A stretch of 31,966 nucleotides of DNA from Halobacteriovoraceae bacterium. GTDB taxonomy: Bacteria > Bdellovibrionota > Bacteriovoracia > Bacteriovoracales > Bacteriovoracaceae. This document shows positions 1 through 8,169 of this stretch, in pieces. Both the position numbers and the translations under genes were made by a program. The stretch is taken from NCBI GenBank assembly GCA_020635115.1, contig JACKAK010000017.1, positions 1 to 31,966 on the forward strand, in the 5' to 3' direction. Within the stretch, counting starts at the first letter, position 1. The number at the start of each line of letters is the position of its first letter. The notes under the pieces are model-generated. The model made no database searches and had not been told where the DNA came from. It worked only from the letters and a program-made list of their open reading frames with translations.

Positions 1-94
1 GGTTTCATTCAGCGGTCGACTTGTAACCGCAAATCTTAACTACTGCAATTAAGTATTAAAACTTTTTTTACATTTTTTGATCATGCATAGGTAG
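1..94. other. Non-coding window edge with a small hairpin
   Basis: No gene is visible here. A short inverted repeat, GCGGT at 12-16 and ACCGC at 26-30, could form a 5-bp hairpin with a 9-base loop. A second weak repeat, CTTAA/TTAAG, lies at 34-52 and is followed by a T-rich stretch near 63-69, so it might be a weak plus-strand terminator for a gene that lies before the window. The stretch is cut by the window edge, so its context is unknown. Confidence 0.3.
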
Positions 95-2650
95 TTATTC
101 TTTGTTCAAATCAAAGCGTTCATACAATCTAATGAATTCATCAGAGAATATAAAGCTATTTGCCAAATGAGTTCGATCAAATCCATGATCTAATTGATCT
201 ACCCACCAATTGATACCAGCTTCATCACCGTCACGATTTAAAATTTTACGATACATGGAAATGACAAATAATCTATTGTTTAATTTTGACAGTTGAGGCT
301 CTTTTATTGCTGGCCCCATGAATTTTGAAAAAAGTAATTCTTTCGAGAGATCATTATTACGAACTTCACTTCTCCAATAATTCAGTCCGGCCAAATCTGG
401 ATCACGCCCGAGAAATTGTTTGTACAGTATATTTATTATAAAATCATTTGCGCCATTTGGTCTGGGAGTAGGATTTTTTTCTTCACCTGTAATATTAAAC
501 ATATCTATAGAATGAGGTCTATAGTGATGATTTAAAATATCTAATTGTTCAAAACTATCTTTTCTCAAAGATTGTGAAACAGTCTTCCCATTTTGTGTAT
601 CTAGAACCTGCAATAATAGCAAGTCATTAATGTTTTTATTTGTAAAAGTCGCCTGAATAGATCCATAGACTACCTCTCCAGGTTTCAGAAATATTTCTTT
701 AATTTGATAATTAGAATTTTCAGAAATAACTTCGTCCAATTTGGGGTCAAACTTGAAATTATCATGGGCCCAAGCTGAATTTTTAGGATGTACTGATCTG
801 AGATAAAATTTTGTTGAAGGGCATGAATCTTCATGATTATTAGCAATGAGAATATGCCCATTTCTAGTTTCATTTGCTTGGAGATTAGAAGTGTTCATCG
901 AAAAAATGACTGTTGGTGGAACTTCACATTTATCTTCAATAATGCATCCTTTTGAACCTTTCGTGCATTTTTGTACATTTGTACTCAAAGATCTTTCATC
1001 AAATATTTTTCCCTGATAGCTTGAGATAAGGTAAGTTTTATATTTAGAATTTCCTGAATAATTGGCATAAGGTAGATTGAAGACAAATTTTTCATTGATT
1101 GATAAGTCTTGATGAATATTTTCAATTTCTTGGTCAATATCAGGAGCATTTTCCCTAGACTCTAGAATAAAGCTGAAGTCTTCTGAGCGACAATTACCCG
1201 CATAGCTTGGTGATATATCTAACCTAACATTTCCAAATCGTTTCTGTGAATAAAATTCCGAGTGTTCAATTTCTACTCTATCAAGACCAAATATCAGACA
1301 ACCGTCATTGAAAATATCATCGTCATCTACTAATTTGCCATTTACTCTTAAAATGGCCCTTCCTTGCTCTGGTGAGTAGGATATAAACTGCACTTTCATT
1401 TTTTTGTCTAGTGGATTTACCCAAACTTCACCTGGTCGAATGAGATCAACAAGTAAAGATGAGGGAACATTTCCATCTGCAAATTGGTTTTTTAAGTGAA
1501 CAGAAATTACTCCTAGATATTTCTTTTCTAGTCCATCAGTTCCTTTTTGTGAAAGATCTCTTTGGCGCAAACTAAAAATTAGGTTTCCATAAATATAGGC
1601 CGTAGCAGATTGATGAAGATCTGGATCGATTGTCATTGAATAAAGTTCATTGTCTCCTTGAGAGAGAATCTTTAGGCCGTGATTTGGATTTAGTACATTC
1701 AAGTTAAGTAATTTCACAGAGTTCATAGTTAAATTTGAGGCACTATTACTCATTAAACATGAATAGTCCGCATATCTTGCTGAAAAGTCTTCTTTTGTAT
1801 ACTTGGCATCATCCCCAACATCTAAACCAGAATGACCTAATCCAAGAGAGTGTCCAAATTCATGGGCCGCCACTTGAGGCCATGTGGATATTGAAACAAT
1901 TGGAGGTGAAACAGGGTCTTTGTAACTTGTTCGATTGGTAACTCCAATCCAGCCACAACCATTACCTTTGCTACCACCAGGGGTAAACGTTATGACACGG
2001 AAATATTTTTTCGAACTAACCTTTTCTATGTATTTAATCGCTGAATTTCCATATCCACTCCAACCAGAACATCCAGGATAGTTGAAATCATTTTTCATCT
2101 CATAAACATCATCTTTTGAAAGATTTATTTTTATTCTCCCCCAAGTTGAGACTTCAATCATTGCTTTAAAATTTTCAATGAATTCATCATTTATGGCCTC
2201 TCTTGCAAATTTCCGGTCTTTGTAAGATGTAACGACTAGTGCAACATTTATATCCATTTCGTCGATGTTCTCTAAAGAGTACACAGGTTTTGAATTAGAT
2301 AATTGTCTTATGCCTTTTACAATAACCGTAGAAAGTCCTATTTTGTTATCAAAGTTAATAGATCTAAAATCTTTATTTTCAATATTTAAAATAACTTTTT
2401 GATTAATAGATAATGTATCTAAAATATTTTTAGATATACCTGATTTTTCAAGATCAATCATTTGGCCATCAGGCATCTCTACAGTGTATAGAGAAACAGA
2501 TTGATCAGGTGAATCGCCATCAACTATTGTTTGTCTAAGAGTCCCTTGAGTCTCATAAAAATCCTGATTAATAATCTCAGGTTTGTTTTGTTGTACGTCT
2601 TTACAAGAGGTTAAGAGTCCAAGAATATGTAAAACTAATATTAATTTCAT
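95..2650 (-). CDS. Lipoprotein M11/gametolysin-like metalloprotease with two DUF4214 repeats
   Basis: Predicted zinc metalloprotease of 851 residues. The motif HEFGHSLGLGH (H263, E264, H267, H273 from the chosen start) is the metzincin HExxHxxGxxH signature, and a Met-turn-like SCLMS follows about 40 residues later; the sequence around the helix is most like peptidase family M11. The N-terminus MKLILVLHILGLLTSC has a type II signal peptide with lipobox LTSC, so the protein is probably membrane-anchored outside the cytoplasm. The last ~110 residues hold two DUF4214 repeats (LYKQFLGRDPDLAGLNYW and MYRKILNRDGDEAGINWW), a domain common in secreted proteins. In-frame starts exist at 2683 (ATG) and 2686 (TTG); I prefer 2650 because it directly precedes the signal peptide and has AAAGAG upstream. 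The middle 400 residues are unassigned. It is transcribed divergently from the 2849 operon. Confidence 0.85.
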   Translation of the reverse strand: MKLILVLHILGLLTSCKDVQQNKPEIINQDFYETQGTLRQTIVDGDSPDQSVSLYTVEMPDGQMIDLEKSGISKNILDTLSINQKVILNIENKDFRSINFDNKIGLSTVIVKGIRQLSNSKPVYSLENIDEMDINVALVVTSYKDRKFAREAINDEFIENFKAMIEVSTWGRIKINLSKDDVYEMKNDFNYPGCSGWSGYGNSAIKYIEKVSSKKYFRVITFTPGGSKGNGCGWIGVTNRTSYKDPVSPPIVSISTWPQVAAHEFGHSLGLGHSGLDVGDDAKYTKEDFSARYADYSCLMSNSASNLTMNSVKLLNLNVLNPNHGLKILSQGDNELYSMTIDPDLHQSATAYIYGNLIFSLRQRDLSQKGTDGLEKKYLGVISVHLKNQFADGNVPSSLLVDLIRPGEVWVNPLDKKMKVQFISYSPEQGRAILRVNGKLVDDDDIFNDGCLIFGLDRVEIEHSEFYSQKRFGNVRLDISPSYAGNCRSEDFSFILESRENAPDIDQEIENIHQDLSINEKFVFNLPYANYSGNSKYKTYLISSYQGKIFDERSLSTNVQKCTKGSKGCIIEDKCEVPPTVIFSMNTSNLQANETRNGHILIANNHEDSCPSTKFYLRSVHPKNSAWAHDNFKFDPKLDEVISENSNYQIKEIFLKPGEVVYGSIQATFTNKNINDLLLLQVLDTQNGKTVSQSLRKDSFEQLDILNHHYRPHSIDMFNITGEEKNPTPRPNGANDFIINILYKQFLGRDPDLAGLNYWRSEVRNNDLSKELLFSKFMGPAIKEPQLSKLNNRLFVISMYRKILNRDGDEAGINWWVDQLDHGFDRTHLANSFIFSDEFIRLYERFDLNKE

Positions 2651-2727
2651 ATTGATGCTCTTTGTTTCAAATTTGTTATTCATCAATCGGTAATCAAATT
2701 AAGAACATTAGTGACAGCAGAATTTCG

Positions 2728-2760
2728 AATCTTTAAAAGAGATTGGTAAATATAAAGATT
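2728..2760. promoter_or_regulatory. Inverted repeat in the divergent intergenic region
   Basis: AATCTTT at 2728-2734 and AAAGATT at 2754-2760 form a 7-bp inverted repeat with a 19-base spacer, in the 200-base gap between the divergent metalloprotease gene and the 2849 operon. It could be an operator for either side, but AT-rich inverted repeats of this size arise easily by chance. I found no convincing sigma-70 pair in this gap. Confidence 0.2.
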
Positions 2761-2848
2761 ACAAAAAATGTTACTTTTTTATTTAGAGAATTGGCATTTT
2801 TTGTATTTAATGTTAGCTCTGTAGTTGTTAAATAAAGTGAGGTAATAT

Positions 2849-3724
2849 TTGGAAACAGCTAATACTAAATGGATAATGGGTTCAAATAGTGTTCCAAGAA
2901 TTGCCTTAATTGATAGCAAGTGGAAAAAGACTTCAAAAAAAAATTCTATCAAAGAATTATTGAAAGATACTAATATTTCAAAGTATGAAAAACTTATTCT
3001 CGATAAACCAATTTTAAAAAAGCTCAAGAATTTTTTAAATGATGGAGAAAAACCATTTGGAAAAGTTGGAGTCGATGGAAAGTTTATAGAGATTAATGAA
3101 GATATTTTAAAAACTAATCCAAATATACAAAACGAATTTATCAAATCAAAAGATTTGCTTTTTAAAACGAGCAGTTGGATAACAGGAATTGAGGATATTG
3201 TCGTTTCAGAAATAGTTCCATTAACTCTAACAACAGATTCATATAAAGCAGGTTTTAGTTCACGTGTCGTAGAAGGATTAATTTTTTACGCATTTCCCCT
3301 TAAAGCTGATTTTAAAACAGTTATAGATTTTGCAATTGATTATGCCCACGAAATTGGTCATCAAGTTCTTTTTCGATATCAAATGGCCAGTGATGTTTTT
3401 GAAAACAATTTTCATGAGAAGCTAGTCTATAGTTCAATTAAAGGAACTAAAAGACCGGCCATCATGGTATTTCATGCCTTATTTGCTCTTTCTTATATGA
3501 AAGTTGTATCAGCTGAAATCTTTAAATATGGGGAAATTTCAACACAGCAGAGAAAATATACATTACAGATCTATAATGATGTTTGTTCGATGTTGGACGA
3601 AACATTGGGGGCGATGGTGTCAGAAGTACCTAGCTTTACCAAAATGGGAAAAATTCTTTTTAATGAAATATCTATGATTAAAAATATTAATTATCATTTA
3701 AATGAAGGAGAGACATTATGTTGA
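2849..3724 (+). CDS. aKG-HExxH-type peptide beta-hydroxylase family protein
   Basis: 291 residues with HEIGHQ at 167-172 (HExxH), then after ~30 residues the segment RPAIMVFHALFALSYM with H209. This pairing, HExxH followed by an R-P-x(4)-F/L-H-A/G-L-x-A segment, is what I recall of the family first called mod_HExxH (TIGR04267, putative peptide modification), whose members are now described as Fe(II)/2-oxoglutarate-dependent peptide beta-hydroxylases acting on ribosomal peptides. By that analogy H167, H171 and H209 would bind iron; this is inference. There is no signal peptide, so it is probably cytosolic. The start is TTG at 2849, supported by AGTGAGGT six bases upstream. It overlaps the next gene by 7 bases, implying coupled translation with a small peptide gene that is its obvious candidate substrate. 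A zinc protease is the main alternative. Confidence 0.72.
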   Translation: METANTKWIMGSNSVPRIALIDSKWKKTSKKNSIKELLKDTNISKYEKLILDKPILKKLKNFLNDGEKPFGKVGVDGKFIEINEDILKTNPNIQNEFIKSKDLLFKTSSWITGIEDIVVSEIVPLTLTTDSYKAGFSSRVVEGLIFYAFPLKADFKTVIDFAIDYAHEIGHQVLFRYQMASDVFENNFHEKLVYSSIKGTKRPAIMVFHALFALSYMKVVSAEIFKYGEISTQQRKYTLQIYNDVCSMLDETLGAMVSEVPSFTKMGKILFNEISMIKNINYHLNEGETLC

Positions 3725-4005
3725 AAAAAATGATTTCGTTACTCATGGGAGGATTATTTCCATTTATTTCTACAGCTGCAGAAGGAGATTATGATTCAGA
3801 AAATTTTGATACTTTCGAGGATCAAGTTCTCACAATTACTGAAATTAAATTTGAAAATGGACAAAGGTTAGAGATTCCTAAAGGTGTTACTTTAAAAGAT
3901 CTCTACGAAGACAGTGAATTTATGGAACTGTATGAAAATTTATCGGGAGAAACACTTTCACCTGAATCTCTTGATTCGCAAGCTGCAGTCATATTTATGC
4001 AATAG
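3718..4005 (+). CDS. Small secreted peptide, candidate substrate of the HExxH enzyme
   Basis: 95 residues, not recognised. The N-terminus MLKKMISLLMGGLFPFISTAAEG looks like a Sec signal peptide: two Lys, a hydrophobic core and a small-residue cleavage region (STA/TAA). The rest is acidic, with many Glu/Asp and a short segment LSGETLSPESLDSQAAVIFMQ at the end. It has no Cys and no repeated core motif of a known RiPP class. The ATG lies inside the end of the 2849 gene (7-base overlap) with GGAGAG upstream, so the two are very likely co-translated. Position, size and coupling make it the candidate precursor for the hydroxylase; the composition neither confirms nor excludes this. A small periplasmic accessory protein is the alternative. 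Confidence 0.65.
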   Translation: MLKKMISLLMGGLFPFISTAAEGDYDSENFDTFEDQVLTITEIKFENGQRLEIPKGVTLKDLYEDSEFMELYENLSGETLSPESLDSQAAVIFMQ

Positions 4006-4011
4006 AATTTT

Positions 4012-5406
4012 ATGTATTTGAATGTTTTATTTTTGTTATTAATTTTTATTAAAGCACAGGCCTTAGAATACCTAAGACCTGCTCCTTTTTTGAAAGTAGA
4101 AATTCAACCTTCTAAGGCCGTAGATAATGTGAGTTTTAGTTTACTCACTTATCTACATAAACAATTATTCAGTCTCAATGATGAAAACATTCCTATGCCA
4201 GTTTTAGTTAACGATTTTAATGTGAGTAACGATCATAAAATCTTCGAAATATATTTGGGAAATTTTAAATTCAGGTCAGGGAAAAAACTTCAAGCAAGTG
4301 ACGTCAAATATACCATAGAAAATTTTATTGAAAACAAAGTTGTGAACTGGGAGAAAATGCTAAACATTGATGAAATTAACGTAGATGATATAAACAACAT
4401 TGTTATCTTTAAATTAAAGCAATCAGATACCAATTTTTTATACAAACTAACTGACCAGAGACTTTCAATTATTTTTGAGGGAATGACTAAAAAAGACGGA
4501 CTTGGAGATTACAAAATTGTAAAACTAGATGAGAATGAAGTTATTTTAGAAACAACAAATCAACTTAATAAATTTGATAAAATTATTTACAGAAAATATT
4601 CTAAGAAAAAGGCGATCGAACTTTTTAAGTCTGAAGTACTATCAGATCTCGTTTTATATCCATTGGAAGAAAGTGAAATTCAAAACATAAAAAATTATGC
4701 TTCTTTGTCCAGATATCATAACCCAAGAACATACGCTATATTTATGAATTCGAGAATATTGGACATAAAACAAAGGAAAAAAATTTCAGAATTTTTTGAT
4801 TCAAGACATATTGTAGAAAGCTGTTTACCCCAGCAAAAAAAGGCCAAGTTTCTCATTCCTCCAGGTTTTAAAGGTCATATGGAAGGAGATATTAACCCTA
4901 TTTCTCAAAAGAGAACTTGTCCAAAAATTAAAGACATTGATATCTACATTCCTAAAACTATACAAGGTGAAAAGTGTTTGGTTGAATATTTTGCAAACTT
5001 AAGCAAAAAGTGCCCAAATTTAAAATCAAAACTAGTAGACTTCACCGAGATAATAAATCCATGGATTAAGAACAAGCTAGCTGTTTATCTTGGATATATT
5101 GAGGGTGAACAAGCAGAGGATATATTTTCTCATTTTCTTAATAATTCATCATTTTTACTTGGAATTGAAAATGATTATATTATGAATAATATGATTGATA
5201 GGTTTCATTCAGAAATGAGTGGAATAAAAAAGGATCTCATTGCTCAAGATATAAATAAACATATTGATGAACTTAAGACAGTAATTCCTCTTTTTTATGA
5301 AACAATGTTCTATGTATTGAGTAAAAAGTATTTTCCTATTGATGTTGGGATTAGAGCATCCACAATGGTTAATGTAAATGAGCTTAAACTAGTGAAAAAA
5401 ATATGA
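4012..5406 (+). CDS. Extracellular solute-binding protein, family 5 (OppA/DppA-like)
   Basis: 464 residues. A signal peptide is visible (hydrophobic VLFLLLIFI, then AQA before LEYL). Residues ~85-105 contain FRSGKKLQASDVKYTIENF, matching the F-x-D/S-G-x-x-L-x-A-x-D-V-x-Y-S/T segment of family 5 peptide-binding proteins, and the overall length is close to that family's usual 500-540. It should bind a peptide or similar ligand in the periplasm. No ABC permease or ATPase for it occurs in the operon, so it may deliver its ligand to a shared transporter or to the sensor kinase encoded two genes later. Four Cys residues (two near 275-305, two near 328-337) could form disulfides. The gene begins 6 bases after the small peptide gene with no strong Shine-Dalgarno sequence, which again suggests coupling. 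Confidence 0.8.
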   Translation: MYLNVLFLLLIFIKAQALEYLRPAPFLKVEIQPSKAVDNVSFSLLTYLHKQLFSLNDENIPMPVLVNDFNVSNDHKIFEIYLGNFKFRSGKKLQASDVKYTIENFIENKVVNWEKMLNIDEINVDDINNIVIFKLKQSDTNFLYKLTDQRLSIIFEGMTKKDGLGDYKIVKLDENEVILETTNQLNKFDKIIYRKYSKKKAIELFKSEVLSDLVLYPLEESEIQNIKNYASLSRYHNPRTYAIFMNSRILDIKQRKKISEFFDSRHIVESCLPQQKKAKFLIPPGFKGHMEGDINPISQKRTCPKIKDIDIYIPKTIQGEKCLVEYFANLSKKCPNLKSKLVDFTEIINPWIKNKLAVYLGYIEGEQAEDIFSHFLNNSSFLLGIENDYIMNNMIDRFHSEMSGIKKDLIAQDINKHIDELKTVIPLFYETMFYVLSKKYFPIDVGIRASTMVNVNELKLVKKI

Positions 5407-6161
5407 ATATTTTGAAAACATTAATTCTAAACGAAAAAAAATTATGGGGAAAATTAGGGGCAATTGATCTCCATATAGACGGACTTCAGGCCCAGGCGAG
5501 TAAAGAAAAGAATAAACTTCCTTTTCTTAATTTGGCCCTACCCTTTGGTGATTCTTTTGAATATTCTAAGAAAAATCTTCAGGATCTACTAGAAACCTAT
5601 GCTCAGTATGAAACAGATCCCTACGTTATAAAAGAATATTCAGATACATTTAAGACCCTTGCAACAGAGGACTTAGAATATTTTATGATGAATTATAATC
5701 ATCTCTTTCTTGATAAAAAAAATGATTTTGATGATTACTCAATAATTCCAACGGACAATTTACTCGAATTTGCTCAGACAGTACAAAAAGGATTTGAATT
5801 TCCTGAAACATTTACTGATTCATTTTATCAACGTATGCAAATAGCTGCGTCCAAATTAGATGCAAAATATTTTTTATTAAAAAATCATAAAAAAACGATT
5901 GGCTGTGTTTCTTATTTTAGGATAAATAAATCTGACTTATACTATGGGATGAACACTTGTATTTTTAAAAATTATCGACGTCTGGGGTTAATGTCCTTTC
6001 TATTAATTGAAACAATTCGAAATTTAAAACAAAATGTATATTTTAGCACGAAGAACGAAAATATGAAAAAGCTATTTTTAAAAATCGGTTCGATATCTTC
6101 TGGAAGATTCCTCATTTATAAGGCCCGCGATTTATTAGAATCCAGTTTGTATGTTAAATAA
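5403..6161 (+). CDS. GNAT-family N-acetyltransferase-like protein
   Basis: 252 residues. The C-terminal part (~130-240) reads as a GNAT fold: KYFLLKNHKKTIGCVSYF (beta2-3), YYGMNTCIFKNYRRLGLMSF (beta4 and the acetyl-CoA pyrophosphate loop, Y-R-R-x-G-x-M in place of R/Q-x-x-G-x-G/A), then LLIETIRNL and VYFSTKNENMKKLFLKIG (the N-x-x-x-x-x-x-x-x-x-G helix typical near the end of GNATs). The first ~115 residues are helical and not recognised. The substrate is unknown; in this operon the small peptide or a derivative is one possibility. The ATG overlaps the SBP stop by 4 bases (ATGA). No signal peptide, so cytosolic. Confidence 0.7.
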   Translation: MNILKTLILNEKKLWGKLGAIDLHIDGLQAQASKEKNKLPFLNLALPFGDSFEYSKKNLQDLLETYAQYETDPYVIKEYSDTFKTLATEDLEYFMMNYNHLFLDKKNDFDDYSIIPTDNLLEFAQTVQKGFEFPETFTDSFYQRMQIAASKLDAKYFLLKNHKKTIGCVSYFRINKSDLYYGMNTCIFKNYRRLGLMSFLLIETIRNLKQNVYFSTKNENMKKLFLKIGSISSGRFLIYKARDLLESSLYVK

Positions 6162-8169
6162 TTCTAAAAATAAAATATTCACAACTTTAGTGATTAGCTT
6201 AATTAGTTTTTCGTTGCTCATTTCAATTTATATCTTTGATCAACTTACTCAAAAAAAACAAATTCTTAAGATCTATGAAATAACTCTTGGCCAACTTGCA
6301 AATAATCTTTCATTTCCTCTGAAAATGAAAAATGCAACGGCCATAAATTCATTAACATCAAAATCTTTTTTTAATCTTAGATCTAATTATATAAAAGTTA
6401 TGTCTGATGAGGTCATATATGCTGAGAAAGGTTCAGTGGATATTTGTAACCAAAACCAAATATTGATGAAAGATATAACCTATTCAAATAAAAAAATAGG
6501 ACAAGTGATAGTTTGTTATCAAGAAAAATCAAAATTGTTTTCTATAAGGACCATCTTGCTAATGTCTTTGTCTTTAGTATGTATTGTAGGTGTTTACTTG
6601 GCCTTAAAACTTGTTAACAAATCCAATATACGACCTCTTGTTGAATTTGTGAATTTTGTAGATAATATTGATATAGATAAACTCGATCTTCCTCCAAGGC
6701 CTAAAAGTTCATCACTTTCTCTAGATATTGGAGATCTGTATTCTAAATTCGAAGAAATTTTTAAACTGCATAAAATAAATAAAGAACATCAACTTATCGT
6801 TGAAAAACAAAAAGCTGAATATAGAGTTTCAAGACAAATAGCTCATGACATAAGATCGCCTCTTGCTGCTTTAGATATGGCCATAAAATCAATGGGGGAT
6901 GATAATTCAGAAATTCATGGAATTATAAATTCAGCAGTAGACCGTATTCATAACCTTGCAAATAACTTATTGAAAAACAAAAGTATACAAAAATTAGATA
7001 CGATTGAACATTTTCAAGTGGCAAAAGTTTTAAAAAATATTGTTTCTGAGAAGAAAGTTGAGTACATGAATAGAAATGATATAAAAATCAATTTTAAAAT
7101 TGGCCCTGGAGGATATGACTCATTTACAAATATTGATCAATTTGAGTTGTCTAGAATTGTTTCAAATTTAATAAATAATTCAATAGAGGCCTTAAATAAG
7201 GATAAAATTCAAATTGAAATCATTCTAACCTCTCATTCAGCAACATCTGTAGATCTTCTTATTATTGATGATGGTGTAGGAATAAAAGAAGAAAATTTAA
7301 ATAAGATTTTTAGAAAAGATGTGTCTATTGGTAAGCAAAATGGAAATGGACTTGGGTTATTTCATGCAAAAGAAGTCTTAAAAAATGCAAATGGGAAAAT
7401 ATACATTGAATCTACTTTTGGAGAAGGAACAAAGGTTCATCTAGTTTTACCAAAAATTGACTCACCAAAAACATTTGTTTCTGAAATCTATATTCATAAC
7501 GATTTTAAAATTGTCGTTATTGATGATGATGTGTCAATACATAATGTATGGAAAAATAAATTTCAAAATGAGTTTCTTTCTTTTACAAATATAATTGATT
7601 TTACAAATTGGTATAATGAAAAATCAAAAGATGATTATCTATTTCTGTTTGATTATGAATTTTCAAATTCTAAATCTAATGGATTGAACACAATTTTAAA
7701 TTTAGGACTTCAAGAAATGAGTTTTCTTATCACTAGTCACTTTGATAATAAAGATATTCAAAATATCTGTGATCAAAATGGAATAGGTATAATTGATAAA
7801 AGCATGATTCCCTATATACCCATTCACAATTTAGACCGAAATCAAAAACTCTTAAAGACGAATATTTTACTAGATGATGATCCTCTTGTTCGTATGGTTT
7901 GGAAGATTCAGGCCAAAAAGAATAATCTTCCATTTGTGGAATTTTCAAATAAGGAGGATTTTTATATTGCAATATCAAGTTTTGATAAAGAATCTACAAT
8001 CTATATCGACTCAGAATTAGGCCAGGGAATAAAGGGTGAGGAAATTGTTGAAGATATTGCTCAGATGGGTTTTCAACATATTTTCCTAACAACTGGGCAT
8101 GACAAATCTCATTTTGGCGAAATAAAAGGTTTAACAGATATTCTAGGTAAGGGTGCACCTTGGGCCTAG
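6151..8169 (+). CDS. Membrane hybrid histidine kinase with two C-terminal receiver domains
   Basis: 672 residues. Membrane segments at ~8-28 and ~131-155 bracket a ~100-residue periplasmic sensor region. The HisKA motif AHDIRSPLAAL carries H232; the ATPase domain has the N box NLINNSIEAL, G1 DDGVGI and G2 GNGLGLFHA. Two receiver-like domains follow: the first with VVIDDD, FLFDYE and IIDKS, the second with LLDDDP, IYIDSE, FLTTGH and ILGKGAPW, so both keep an acidic pocket, a candidate phospho-Asp and the Lys. The output partner is not encoded here. The start overlaps the GNAT gene by 11 bases. As the last gene of the operon it is the natural sensor for a ligand held by the SBP. It converges with fabH with a 4-base overlap of the stop codons and no terminator. 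Confidence 0.88.
   Translation: MLNNSKNKIFTTLVISLISFSLLISIYIFDQLTQKKQILKIYEITLGQLANNLSFPLKMKNATAINSLTSKSFFNLRSNYIKVMSDEVIYAEKGSVDICNQNQILMKDITYSNKKIGQVIVCYQEKSKLFSIRTILLMSLSLVCIVGVYLALKLVNKSNIRPLVEFVNFVDNIDIDKLDLPPRPKSSSLSLDIGDLYSKFEEIFKLHKINKEHQLIVEKQKAEYRVSRQIAHDIRSPLAALDMAIKSMGDDNSEIHGIINSAVDRIHNLANNLLKNKSIQKLDTIEHFQVAKVLKNIVSEKKVEYMNRNDIKINFKIGPGGYDSFTNIDQFELSRIVSNLINNSIEALNKDKIQIEIILTSHSATSVDLLIIDDGVGIKEENLNKIFRKDVSIGKQNGNGLGLFHAKEVLKNANGKIYIESTFGEGTKVHLVLPKIDSPKTFVSEIYIHNDFKIVVIDDDVSIHNVWKNKFQNEFLSFTNIIDFTNWYNEKSKDDYLFLFDYEFSNSKSNGLNTILNLGLQEMSFLITSHFDNKDIQNICDQNGIGIIDKSMIPYIPIHNLDRNQKLLKTNILLDDDPLVRMVWKIQAKKNNLPFVEFSNKEDFYIAISSFDKESTIYIDSELGQGIKGEEIVEDIAQMGFQHIFLTTGHDKSHFGEIKGLTDILGKGAPWA

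Noticed and set aside
12..36. A tRNA-Thr-like anticodon loop (CTTGTAA) near the window start
   Set aside because: The flanking bases do not form a 5-bp anticodon stem around the loop and there is no T arm or acceptor end downstream.
2789..2805. A sigma-54 promoter (TTGGCA ... TTGT) before the 2849 operon
   Set aside because: The spacing between the GG and the downstream GC/GT dinucleotide does not fit the -24/-12 consensus.
2779..3144. A 121-codon open frame on the minus strand
   Set aside because: It lies opposite the HExxH enzyme gene, has no ribosome binding site and reads as the Phe/Ser/Leu-rich mirror of a Lys-rich coding strand.
2849..3724. The HExxH protein as a secreted zinc protease
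   Set aside because: No signal peptide, no Gly/Met-turn of a metzincin, and the downstream R-P...FHA segment fits the peptide-modification family better; retained as the alternative.
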